Shown one piece after another: positions 55,046 to 63,768 of a stretch of DNA of 64,000 nucleotides; position 1 is the stretch's first letter; each line of letters begins with the position of its first letter. The position numbers and the translations under genes were made by a program. The stretch is from JAJEFO01 sp009843725. GTDB taxonomy: Bacteria > Pseudomonadota > Alphaproteobacteria > Rhodobacterales > Rhodobacteraceae. The notes beneath the pieces were generated by a model, which searched no databases, was not told where the DNA came from, and saw nothing but the letters and a program-made list of their open reading frames with translations. Location: assembly GCA_965243215.1 (NCBI GenBank), contig CBDEUJ010000002.1, forward strand, positions 248,001 to 312,000. The letters are read 5' to 3'.

Positions 55046-55549
55046 CTATCGCAGCCGGCGCAGCAGGTTGTCTATGAGCTGATTTGGCAAGAAGACGGCC
55101 TTGTCGTCCCGCCAGAGCGTTAGCGCAGTTTCAAGCAGCGCGGGATCGCAAAGGCTCTCCTTCAGAAGCTGATCGACCACCCAAAGAACGCCATGCGCTT
55201 TGGTCCCGCTGTCATCCGCCACCCGCCGCAGCAAGCGGTCGCCGGTGAGCAGGATGGCGTCCGGATGGGCCTGTGCCGTGACCAGGCAAAAGCAATCGTT
55301 CGCCGACAGGCGCCCGTATCGCCTCTTGATGTCGGACGCCTGGCCAACCTGGGCGGGGGACAGGTCATATGTCGACATGCCGCTGCCGTCGAGCAGTGCC
55401 CACTCCTGTGGCGTGAAGTCCAGAATCTCGCTGGCGCGCACGGGAAGTGGTACGATGAACTCGTAGGGCAGGACGCACAGAACGTGCAACAACCGACCCT
55501 TCCGAAGATCAATCAAGCAGTTGGCATCGTTGACGATCACGCGGGCCAC
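55046..55549 (-). CDS. PIN-domain protein, probable toxin
   Basis: The 167-residue protein has PIN-fold acidic motifs: VIVNDANCLIDL at the N-terminus, LSANDCFCLVTAQ in the middle and ILLTGDRLLRRVA. It probably cleaves RNA. It follows the Xre/ImmA gene by eight bases on the same strand, an arrangement predicted to be a toxin-antitoxin pair. It starts at a GTG at 55549. It differs from the VapC remnant at 20880. Confidence 0.82.
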   Translation of the reverse strand: MARVIVNDANCLIDLRKGRLLHVLCVLPYEFIVPLPVRASEILDFTPQEWALLDGSGMSTYDLSPAQVGQASDIKRRYGRLSANDCFCLVTAQAHPDAILLTGDRLLRRVADDSGTKAHGVLWVVDQLLKESLCDPALLETALTLWRDDKAVFLPNQLIDNLLRRLR

Positions 55550-55557
55550 GAGACAAG

Positions 55558-56628
55558 CTATCCCCTGATGTTCTCTTCGACGGTGGATAGCGAAAGGCGC
55601 AGCATCTGAGCGGCGCGTACCGGCGAGATCAGTTCCTCGCCGAGCGCCCGCCAGACCAGACGCTCAAACCGCTGCGGATGTTCAAAGGCGCCGAACCCTT
55701 CGTCATCGCGTATCTCATCCGGTTCGCTGGTGCGCCAGCGCCGTGCGTAAGTCCGAAATGCGTAGTCGATCATCGACTGGGGCAAGATGCCAACCTGGCC
55801 GAGACGCATCAGCATGGCGGCCGCCGATACGCCATAGAGCCGCTTCAGCCGCATGATCTCCATGTAGGTCATTCCGCTGCGCGATGGACCAGCTTCCTCG
55901 ATCAGGTGATCGGTCGGCATCAGGAACGCCCCGGCAAATCGGTTCATCGCCTTCTCGAGCTTGATCGCCGAGTTCCCGGTCGCCCGGATGACACGGTGCG
56001 CCAACTCGTGGGCCAGATTGAATCGTCTGCGCTCAACATTGGTGCGGCTTGAAACCACCACGACATCGGCGACGCTGCGACCTCCGCTGCGGTGCACCTG
56101 GCAGGCCAGCCCATCGAAGCGCTCGGCGAAGTCGGCCTCGACGACCTTGATGCCTTTGTCTTCGAGCAGCCGCGACATGCTGGGAATTGGGTCGTTGCCG
56201 AGCATCCAGAGCTTCCGCAGCTCATGCGCAAGCTGGTCAAGATCTTCATGGCTCTCAACGACATCGGTCACCAGATCGCCGAACGGGTCACCCGGCGGTG
56301 CGATCTCGAGGATGTCCTCGATCGCCAGGTAGTCTTCCAGCCTCTCTATGACGATGGCTTCTGCATGTGCCCGATCCCTCGCGGAGGTGCTGGAATGCTT
56401 GCGGAATTCGACGCCGACCAGTTCTTCGACCTGACCTCCCATCAGGAAATCCAGCGACACGCCAAGCGCCTTGCTCAGACCAACCAGCACAGCAGAGGAC
56501 GGGTTCATCTTGTCCGCCTCGTATTTGCTGATGGCCTGCGCGGTGATCTTTGGCGAGGTGCGGTCCGCAAGGCCCTGCATCGACAAACCCGCCTTCTTGC
56601 GGGCCAGTCGCAACCTTTGTCCAAACAT
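55558..56628 (-). CDS. Xre helix-turn-helix plus ImmA/IrrE metallopeptidase (COG2856)
   Basis: The 356-residue protein has an N-terminal Xre HTH (LRLARKKAGLSMQGLADRTS, QAISKYEADKMNPSS) and a C-terminal ImmA/IrrE zinc-peptidase domain with the HExxH motif in RRFNLAHELAHRVIRATG. A C-terminal helical part follows. GGGGAG precedes the ATG. Such proteins act as repressors or antitoxins that are cleaved or released under stress. The PIN gene directly downstream is the likely toxin partner. Confidence 0.88.
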   Translation of the reverse strand: MFGQRLRLARKKAGLSMQGLADRTSPKITAQAISKYEADKMNPSSAVLVGLSKALGVSLDFLMGGQVEELVGVEFRKHSSTSARDRAHAEAIVIERLEDYLAIEDILEIAPPGDPFGDLVTDVVESHEDLDQLAHELRKLWMLGNDPIPSMSRLLEDKGIKVVEADFAERFDGLACQVHRSGGRSVADVVVVSSRTNVERRRFNLAHELAHRVIRATGNSAIKLEKAMNRFAGAFLMPTDHLIEEAGPSRSGMTYMEIMRLKRLYGVSAAAMLMRLGQVGILPQSMIDYAFRTYARRWRTSEPDEIRDDEGFGAFEHPQRFERLVWRALGEELISPVRAAQMLRLSLSTVEENIRG

Positions 56629-56652
56629 GGCTTGCTCCCCTAAGAATGTCGG

Positions 56653-56685
56653 TTGATAAACGATATTTCTTCTCGTATATATCAA
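56653..56685. promoter_or_regulatory. Candidate operator between Xre/ImmA and DUF2188 genes
   Basis: TTGATA at 56653 and TATCAA at 56680 form inverted half-sites about 21 bases apart, in an AT-rich divergent promoter that also holds CGATAT/CGTATAT. The Xre protein is the obvious candidate ligand, giving joint control of both genes. Confidence 0.4.
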
Positions 56686-56729
56686 CACAAGATTGACGAC
56701 TCGTCAAGAAAAAGCACTTGGAGGCCGAA

Positions 56730-56990
56730 ATGACAAAGAAAAATCAGCATGTTGTTCCTCACAAGGACGGTTGGGCCGTGAAAGGCGCCGGAAATCAGAA
56801 GGCAACGGCCATCCATCCGACGCAGCAATCCGCGATCATCCAGGCGCGCGACATCGCCCGCAATCAGGGCTCGGAAATGCTGATCCACAGAACCAACGGT
56901 CGCATCCGCGAGCGCAATACCTACGGCAAAGACCCCTACCCCCCGGAAGGCCAATGGCATTTCCTTAACGAATCGGCGTCATTTCCTTAA
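56730..56990 (+). CDS. DUF2188 protein, 3' end replaced by IS sequence
   Basis: The protein matches DUF2188: NQHVVPHKDGWAVKGAGNQK, the QQSAIIQARDIARNQGSEM helix and HRTNGRIRERNTYGKDPYPP. GGAGG precedes the ATG. The family normally ends soon after DPxPP. Here the IS left end is entered at 56951, so the last dozen residues (WHFLNESASFP) come from IS sequence. The core is intact and might still function. It is divergent from the Xre/ImmA gene. Confidence 0.82.
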   Translation: MTKKNQHVVPHKDGWAVKGAGNQKATAIHPTQQSAIIQARDIARNQGSEMLIHRTNGRIRERNTYGKDPYPPEGQWHFLNESASFP

Positions 56991-59444
56991 GTTGGCGCAC
57001 CATTTCCGGGGCGGCTTCGCCCCTGTCGGGTCCGGATCGGCTTGAGGCTACGCGGCTTGGTTCTGATTGCGGCTCGGCTTCCTGACGGGCTTTCTTGACC
57101 GGCGCGGGAACGAGCGCCCGGGCCGCAGCCGCGCCCGGACGGCGAGGACCGAGTCCGCCACGCGGCTCACGGCGTCGGCGAGCGACGCCGCCTGCGCCAG
57201 GATCAATTCCTCGAGGCTGCCGGCCAGCATGGCCAGCGCGTTGCTGAAGTTCGTCCGCATCTTCGGCAGGTCGCCTTCGTGCGCGTCGTCGAGCACGCCG
57301 TCTCCGCGGTTCGTGAACAGGCGCGTCATGGCGATCAGGTTGAAGTGGGCATAGAGTTCCTGGCGGACGCCCCGTTCGCTCCGTCCGTGAAAGGTCTCCA
57401 CCTCGATGACGTTCCGGGAGACCTTGTACAGCTCCTCGATCGACCAGCGCCCGTGGTACAGGTCCGAGAGGTCCTTCAGGCTGTAGCGCTCCGGATCGTC
57501 GAGGGTCGTGGCGAGCACGTGGCGGCTTTCCCCGATGTCGTGGCGGACCAGGCGCAGGACGGCCGGGGAGGCTGGCGCCGGGATGCCTGCGGCCTTCAGC
57601 CTGCGCAGGGCGTTCTTGCCCGGGGTGATCCTGACGCGGGCGTCGTCGCGGTCCCCGTCCCGGAACCTGTCGAACGCGGCGGCGGACCGGCGCGGGATGC
57701 GGAACACCGGATGCAGTCCCCGCGCGGTCATGGCCCGGAGCATGATGAACGAGAAGCATCCCCGGTCGAGGACCACGACGTCGCCGGGCGAGAGGGCGTC
57801 GAGAAGGACGCGCGCGGCGGCGCGTTCGTCGGCGTCGGGCGTGAGGAGGAAGTCGACCGGCATGCGGCTGTCGAGGCGGTAGAGGCAGGACAGCAGCCCC
57901 TGCGGATAGTGGGCGCCGCCGTTCGGGAGCGGGTATCCGGCCTCGACGAGCGGTCGCGGCAGGTTCAGCCTGGCACCGTCGACGGCGAAGGTCCGGTGCC
58001 CGTTCCAGTCCGGGTCGTGCGTGTCGTGGGCGAGGATCTCGCGGTGCAGGTCGCGGAACACGTCCTCGTGCACGCGCGCCCGGGCCTTTGCGATGGAGGA
58101 GGCGGCGACCGGCTGCGGCTGCGGCAGCGCGACGCCGAGGCGGCGGCACTGGTCCCACAGCTCGGCGATCACGGTGGCGTAGCCTTTCTGCCCGCGCGCC
58201 AGCACCAGGCGGAACACGAACAGCATCACGATCAGGCTGTTCAGCGTCCGGCGCCGCTTCATCCATGTCTCGTCGTGGCGTGCGGCGATGGCGGCGGCCG
58301 CGTCGACGATCCGGGACCACATCGCGGCGAAGCGGTCGTCGAAGGCGGACGGCGAGTGGCGTTTCGGCCGCGGCCGGGGCCTGGTCTCGCCCTTCAGGAT
58401 CGCGCGGAACCCCGGGTCCAGCGCCCGGACCAGGACCTGCTTGGCCGGCTTGGCGCCGCGCCCGCCGCGCTTTCCGGCCGTCATGCCGACCGTCTCCCAG
58501 TTGGCGGCCCTGTAGCAGGCGCCGTCGAAGCGGGTCGGGTCGACGAAGGTCTCGCAGAGGACCGGGCGGCAGCCGTGCCGCTCCTCCCAGAGGCCGGGCA
58601 GCCGGCGCAGGGCCATCGACAGCGCCTTCGACGCCAGGTTGTCGACACGGACCCAGGGCATCACGAGATAGCGCGAGTTCGACACCGCAAGGTGCAGCCG
58701 GCGGTCGCGGTCGGCCACGCTCCAGCCGATCCATTCGTCCCGGGCCGGCAGCGTCCGCGCCGCCGCCTCGAACAGCAGGATCGCGAGGCACCGCCCGTGG
58801 CGGTCGCGGAGGAACCACCGGATGCACGGGCCGAAGGGCCGCGGGCATCCGAGATAGTGGTACCTGTCGACGAGCGCGTTCCACAGCGCGACGTCCTCCG
58901 GCGACGTCGCCTCCTCCAGGGACAGCGGCTCCAGGGCGGCGAGCGTGCCGGCGATCTCCGGCTGCGGGTCGGACGCCCGGACATGGACGACCGGCTTGCG
59001 CGGCGACTTCGCGGCCGTGTCGCGCAGCGCGGGCAGGGTCAGGATCCCGCACGCCTCCAGGTGCTCGAGAAGCCGCAGGCCCGCCGCGACGCGGTGGTCG
59101 CCCTTCGGCGTGGTCCAGTCCAGGTGCTCGCAGATGGTCTTCGACAGCTCGTTGCGGCTGTCGTTCGGGAACATCGCGACGGTTTCCTGGATGTCGGCGA
59201 TCTGGCGCCGCGTGAAGCGCCGGCCGAGGAAGGTCGTGGACTTGAGGGCCTCGATCCGAGGATCCATGGCTGTTCGCTCCCGGCAGGACGGTCTGATCCG
59301 AGCGTAACATGCCACGGCGGAGAGGCCATGTCAACCCCATGCACCCGAAAACGGCGATGGCGGAAAAAGGAGCGTGGAATCAACCGGCTGTCATGCCATG
59401 CAATACGGCATCACGACCCCGGACGCCTAATGAAATGCCATTGG
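56951..59444 (-). mobile_element. Complete IS with DUF4338/DruA-IS4 fusion transposase
   Basis: The element spans about 2,494 bp between inverted ends CCAATGGCATTTC (56951-56963) and GAAATGCCATTGG (59432-59444). One gene fills it. Three copies of CATTTCC occur near the left end at 56958, 56980 and 57001, spaced 22 and 21 bases, and could be transposase-binding sites. I could not find a target duplication at its flanks. Confidence 0.88.
57048..59267 (-). CDS. Fusion transposase: DUF4338 (DruA-like) domain plus IS4-type DDE domain
   Basis: The 739-residue protein has two parts. Residues about 1-290 match DUF4338: DVALWNALVDRYHYLGCPRP, LAILLFEAAARTLPARDEWIGW, NSRYLVMPWVRVDNLASK and RPVLCETFVDPTRFDGACYRAANW. 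From about residue 330 an IS4-type transposase follows: FRLVLARGQKGYATVIAELW, the first Asp in FAVDGARLNLP, the second in GDVVVLDRGCFSF, and the Y-x-x-RWSIEELYK Glu region. DUF4338 is the domain of DruA of the Druantia anti-phage system. In the IS it may bind DNA. Confidence 0.9.
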   Translation of the reverse strand: MDPRIEALKSTTFLGRRFTRRQIADIQETVAMFPNDSRNELSKTICEHLDWTTPKGDHRVAAGLRLLEHLEACGILTLPALRDTAAKSPRKPVVHVRASDPQPEIAGTLAALEPLSLEEATSPEDVALWNALVDRYHYLGCPRPFGPCIRWFLRDRHGRCLAILLFEAAARTLPARDEWIGWSVADRDRRLHLAVSNSRYLVMPWVRVDNLASKALSMALRRLPGLWEERHGCRPVLCETFVDPTRFDGACYRAANWETVGMTAGKRGGRGAKPAKQVLVRALDPGFRAILKGETRPRPRPKRHSPSAFDDRFAAMWSRIVDAAAAIAARHDETWMKRRRTLNSLIVMLFVFRLVLARGQKGYATVIAELWDQCRRLGVALPQPQPVAASSIAKARARVHEDVFRDLHREILAHDTHDPDWNGHRTFAVDGARLNLPRPLVEAGYPLPNGGAHYPQGLLSCLYRLDSRMPVDFLLTPDADERAAARVLLDALSPGDVVVLDRGCFSFIMLRAMTARGLHPVFRIPRRSAAAFDRFRDGDRDDARVRITPGKNALRRLKAAGIPAPASPAVLRLVRHDIGESRHVLATTLDDPERYSLKDLSDLYHGRWSIEELYKVSRNVIEVETFHGRSERGVRQELYAHFNLIAMTRLFTNRGDGVLDDAHEGDLPKMRTNFSNALAMLAGSLEELILAQAASLADAVSRVADSVLAVRARLRPGRSFPRRSRKPVRKPSRNQNQAA

Positions 59445-59851
59445 GCTTAAGGGAGGGCGGGCCGACCATGCTCTTGCACGGATTCGCGAATGCGATCCAA
59501 GGTGGGTTCGGTCCGACCCGTCCTGCGGGGCTTGGCCTCGCTCCGCCGCCGCCTGGCCAGGCGGCGGCGGTCCCGTCTCAGGAATGAACCGGGGGAGGCT
59601 GCGGGACGCAAGGGACAGTTTTTCCACAGGAATCCGCGTCCAACTTGTCCACAGCCACCTCCCGGTTCCTTCCTGATTCTCGAAGCATACGAGGTGGTCC
59701 GATCTCGCGATTGGCGGCGTGTGGACAGGTAACGCCGTCACGTCCGTGGGTCTGGCATGTCGCATTCCTGTGGCAGAGGACGCAATTTGCCTGAATTCCC
59801 GTGTCGCTTCATGCGATGTGACTGAGTGACTTGGTAACCGGAGCAGATCCG
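59445..59851. other. Intergenic region with a long perfect palindrome
   Basis: No gene is supported in this 407-bp stretch. A perfect 28-bp palindrome made of CCG repeats around CTGGCCAG lies at 59543-59570. CCGGAG-like ribosome binding sequence at the right end serves the mttB homologue. Confidence 0.5.
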
Positions 59852-61390
59852 ATGATGGATGGCAGAGCCAGGCGCGGCCGGGGCGGCGGTGCCGCCCGGA
59901 GAGCGGAGCGAACGGCAGTTCGGATAGAGGCGGCGAAGTATATCGAGCGCCAGGTGCCGAACTTCGAGATCCTGAACGAGGAAGCGCTTCAGATAATCGA
60001 ATCCAACGCGGAAGTGATCCTGGCGGAGATCGGGGTGGTCTTTACTGAAAATCCTGCGGCGCTCGAACGCTGGCGCGATGCAGGCGCCGACGTTGATGGC
60101 GACCGCGTGCGCTTGCCGAAGGGACTCGCCCGCGAACTTTGCCGTTCGGCGCCGTCAAGCTACGTCCAGCATGCCCGCAATTCCGAGCGCAGCGTGGAGA
60201 TTGGCGGCAACAATCTCGTGCTGGCCCCCGTCTACGGTCCGCCTTTCGTGCGCGATGCGGCAGGCGGGCGCCGCTACGCGACGATTGAGGACTTCAGGAA
60301 CTTCGTGCGCTTGGGCTACGTGTCGAAATGGCTGCATCATTCCGGGGGCACGGTCTGCGAGCCTACCGACGTGCCGGTCAATGTCCGCCATCTCGACATG
60401 CTCCATGCCCACATGACGCTGTCCGACAAGCCGTTCATGGGATCTGTGACGGAACCTGAGCGGGCACGGGATTCGGTTGAAATGTGCGAAATCCTCTTTG
60501 GCAAGGAATTCGTCGCCGAAAACACGGTGATGACGTCTCTCATCAACGTCAACTCTCCGCTCACCTTTGACAACACCATGATGGGTGCCATGGAAGTCTA
60601 TGCGTCTGCAAACCAGGCCTCGATAATCTCGCCATTCATCGTCGGTGGCGCGATGTCGCCGGTTTCCGTGGCTGGCACGCTAGCGCAGGTGACGGCGGAA
60701 GTGCTGGCGGGTGTTGCCTACAGCCAGCTTGTTCGAAGGGGAGCGCCGGTCATCGCGGGAACGTTCGTGGCATCGATTGACATGAATTCCGGCGCACCGA
60801 CTTTCGGAACACCCGAAGCTGCACAGGTCACGCTCGGCATGGGACAGATCGTGCGCAGGATGAATCTGCCCTATCGTTCCGCAGGCGCGTTCTGCGGCTC
60901 GAAGCTTCCCGACGCACAGGCGGCATACGAAAGCGCGAACACCCTCAACATGGGCCTTCTTTCGGGCGTGAACTTCATGCTGCATTCCGCAGGCTGGCTG
61001 GAAGGCGGGCTGGTGGCCAGTTTCGAGAAGTTCGTCATGGATGCCGACCAACTGGGCATCTTGCACAAGCTGGCACGCGGAATTGACATGTCTGAGAACG
61101 GCCAGGGAGTGGATGCGATGCGCGAGGTCGGGCCGGGCGGGCACTATCTGGGATGTGCCCATACACAGGCAAACTTCCAAACGGCGTTCTGGCGCAGCGA
61201 CCTTCTCGACTATAAGCCGTTCGAGACCTGGGCGGAAGAAGGCGGACGTGACACCCAGGCACTGGCGGCCGAGCGGGTTGCGACGCTGCTCGCGCACTAC
61301 GAACAGCCGACAATCGACCCAGGCGTCGCGGAGGGGCTGGAAGCATTTGTTGCGGAGAGGAAGGCATCCGCGCCTGTGGCATTTGCATGA
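59852..61390 (+). CDS. Trimethylamine methyltransferase (MttB) superfamily protein, non-pyrrolysine
   Basis: The 512-residue protein is an MttB-superfamily TIM barrel, which transfers a methyl group from a quaternary amine to a corrinoid protein. Visible motifs are EILNEEALQIIESNAEVILAEIGV, SPLTFDNTMMGAMEVYASANQ (in parts) and VGPGGHYLGCAHTQANFQTAFWRS. No in-frame TAG is present, so it is a pyrrolysine-free homologue, perhaps acting on a betaine. No corrinoid protein gene is adjacent. The start is ATG 59852 or 59855. Confidence 0.88.
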   Translation: MMDGRARRGRGGGAARRAERTAVRIEAAKYIERQVPNFEILNEEALQIIESNAEVILAEIGVVFTENPAALERWRDAGADVDGDRVRLPKGLARELCRSAPSSYVQHARNSERSVEIGGNNLVLAPVYGPPFVRDAAGGRRYATIEDFRNFVRLGYVSKWLHHSGGTVCEPTDVPVNVRHLDMLHAHMTLSDKPFMGSVTEPERARDSVEMCEILFGKEFVAENTVMTSLINVNSPLTFDNTMMGAMEVYASANQASIISPFIVGGAMSPVSVAGTLAQVTAEVLAGVAYSQLVRRGAPVIAGTFVASIDMNSGAPTFGTPEAAQVTLGMGQIVRRMNLPYRSAGAFCGSKLPDAQAAYESANTLNMGLLSGVNFMLHSAGWLEGGLVASFEKFVMDADQLGILHKLARGIDMSENGQGVDAMREVGPGGHYLGCAHTQANFQTAFWRSDLLDYKPFETWAEEGGRDTQALAAERVATLLAHYEQPTIDPGVAEGLEAFVAERKASAPVAFA

Positions 61391-62074
61391 TGAATTGACG
61401 CGTCTCAAGGCGGCCATACCCCGAATTGAACTATCATGACATGACGCCAATATTCTGCTTGTCCGTGATACGCGTGGCTCAACCATTGACCATCTGGTTG
61501 TCGGCCTGGGGCCTCGTGGGAACGGGCCGTTCCCCGACGGCGCGGCGATCGCGGTCATGCTGCCGTTCGGGTTCCGGATGCCGCATCGGGCGCGGCGCGC
61601 CGCCGGCGGCTGGAGGCTGCATGTCGGCAGGTTGCGGCACGGCCCGTGGCGGATCGTGCATCCCGACAGCCCGGCCGGGAGGGCCGCTGTTTCGGCGGCC
61701 CGCTCCGCGGCGAGTGGACGCATCACGATCCGGCGTGCCGGACGGTCGCCCGCGAGCGCTGGCGCCACGGCCGGTGGACGCGCTCCGGAACGCTGGGCGA
61801 AGAGTAGGGTCCGCGCGGCGTCACATCTTTCGATGCGTACAGGGATCTGCGACCGGACGGCAGGCGTTGAACTGGCGAGGGAATGCGCCAGGACCGGGCC
61901 GTCACGTGCGGCCGGGTTCAACCGGTCAAGTGCAGCAGGATTCCTGGTCGGGCATCGACAGTTTTTCGGTCAGGCGTGCAAGAACCTTGCACGCTTGCGC
62001 AACAGTGATTGACTTCGCCGCAAGGCCTGACGATGCAGATGCACTCGCCCATGTCCGGGATTGCCTCCGCAAAG
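61391..62074. other. Gene-poor interval between mttB homologue and IS6 remnant
   Basis: About 680 bp rich in GC with a 245-codon frame that lacks any recognisable domain and has shadow-like composition. I see no RNA gene. It may be eroded DNA left by mobile-element activity. Confidence 0.4.
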
Positions 62075-63127
62075 GGCACCGTTGCAAAATGTGGAGCCGC
62101 TGCGCCTTTCCTCGAACAGCTTCTCGTGCTGCACGTCCTGCGACTGTCAGACGAAGCTGACGCGCGCATTCGGCCTTGGCCATGGGGTCTCGATCGAGCT
62201 TCGGATGCATGCGACCTCCATGTTGGGGAAAGTGACGTGGCACGACATGGTGCCCCGACATGTGTGCCCTTGGAGACGTTCCCATGGCCCATGACTTCAA
62301 GTGGCGACATTTCCGGGGCGAGATCATCCTTTGGGCCGTCCGGTGATGCTGCAGGTACGGCGTCAGCTGCCGTGACCTCGAGGAAACGCTGGAAGAGCGC
62401 GGCGTCTCGGTGTACCACACCACCATCCATCGCTGGGTGCAGGCCTGTGCGCCGGAGATCGAAAGGCGGCCGCGCCGGCACTGTCGGCCAGGCAGCCTGT
62501 CGCGGTCGTGGCGCGTGGACGAAACATGCATAAGGGTCAAGGGGAAATGGGCGTATCTGTACCGCGCGGTCAACAGCCGTGGCGACACCATCGACTTCCA
62601 CCTGTCGCAGACCCGGAATGCCAACGCCGCCAGGAGGTCCCCGGGCAAGGCGTTGCGCGCCTGCAAGGCGTGGGAGAAGCCCTTCGTCATCAACACGGAC
62701 CAGGCGGGATGCTGCGCCAGGCCATTCGGGAGTTGAAGAAAGCGGGAAAGTGCCCCTCCGACACCGACCACAGACAAGTGAAATATCTCGACAACGTCGT
62801 CGAGGCCGACCATGGCAAGCTCAAGCGCCTGATCAAGCCGACCCTTGGCTTCAAGTCGATGAAGACGGCCTGCGCCACGGTCAAGGGCTTCGAGGCAATG
62901 CGCGCGCTCGGGAAGAAGCGGGCCGGCGTCTTTCAACTCCAGTCCGGCATCAGGGGCGAAGTGCGTCTTGTCGAACGTGCCTTCGGCATGGGGCCGGACA
63001 TGATGAGCGAACTGATGTCACTGCATGGAGCAGGGCTGGAACGGATCGCGATCCAGCAAAGGCATTGAGAGAGAGCGGAGCCAAAAACACGCCTTCCGCA
63101 GCTTCAGCAAATTTTTACAACAGAACC
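62075..63127 (+). mobile_element. Decayed IS6-family element
   Basis: The left end GGCACCGTTGCAAAA matches the IS6-family terminal repeat type. The right end near 63112-63127 (TTTTTACAACAGAACC) is a degraded version of the expected partner. The transposase within is interrupted twice. The element is about 1,050 bp, close to the usual length. Confidence 0.75.
62284..63068 (+). pseudogene. IS6-family transposase, interrupted
   Basis: The frame opens MAHDFKWRHFRGEIILWAVR, then meets an in-frame TGA at 62344 where family members have Trp. It resumes RYGVSCRDLEETLEERGVSV and HTTIHRWVQACAPEIE, includes the first catalytic Asp (SWRVDETCIRVKGKWAYLYR), and shifts frame near 62705. The rest (IRELKKAGKCPSDTDHRQ, KYLDNVVEADHGKLKRLIK) holds the second acidic residues. 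At least one stop and one frameshift make it inactive. Confidence 0.85.
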
Positions 63128-63223
63128 GCTGAAAGTGCCAATGAAACAACCAAAGGAGGGACGGCCCTGGCCGAATGACGGATCGTGCGTTCGGTTGCGA
63201 CCTGAACATCGCGATCATGTTTA

Positions 63224-63707
63224 GAGCTATGACTTCGTCCATTGCCGGACTGATGACGGAAAGGCGTTCCGCACGCTCAACATCATCGATGAATTCAGCC
63301 CAGAATGCTTGGCGATCCGCGTCGACAGAAAGCTGAACTCGGGCAACGTCATCGATGTCTTTAGTGACCTGTTCATCTTGCGTGGCATCCTGTCGTTCAT
63401 TCGTTCAGATAACGGCCCGGAGCTTGTAGCCCAGGCTGTGCAGGACTGGATCAAGGCGGTCGGCGCGAAAACGGCATATATCGAACCGGGCAGCCCTTGG
63501 GAGAACGGATATTGCGAAAGCTTCAATGCGCGCTTCCGAGACGAGTTCTTGAATGGAGAGATATTCTGCAGCCTGCGCGAGGCACAAATCCTGATCGAAG
63601 AATGGAGGAAACACTACAACACGAAACGTCCCCATAGTGCTCTGGACTACGGCCCACCAGTCCCAGAAACCATCCTGCAGATGGACCAAAGGCCAATCAT
63701 GCACTAA
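63224..63707 (+). pseudogene. IS3-family transposase OrfB, C-terminal fragment
   Basis: The fragment holds the second half of the rve integrase core: YDFVHCRTDDGKAFRTLNII, then IRSDNGPELVAQA with the second Asp, and GSPWENGYCESFNARFRDEFL with the Glu, ending YNTKRPHSALDYGPP. Upstream sequence does not continue the family. A likely right terminal repeat follows at 63720-63741 (CAAGTGGGGCTGATCA). The first ORF and N-terminus are missing. Confidence 0.85.
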
Positions 63708-63768
63708 CAATCAAATTGAACCACTCAAGTGGGGCTGATCACTCCTTGTGTTCGAGGCCTCAATTGCC

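Noticed and set aside
56940..59455. Target-site duplication for the DruA-IS4 element
   Set aside because: No matching direct repeat of 8-12 bases flanks the two ends, so none is claimed.
61426..62160. 245-codon frame between mttB homologue and IS6 element
   Set aside because: Biased Gly/Arg/Ser composition and no recognisable domain.
62344..62346. In-frame TGA in the IS6 transposase as a recoded selenocysteine or tryptophan
   Set aside because: Family members have Trp here and a frameshift follows downstream; simple pseudogene decay explains both.
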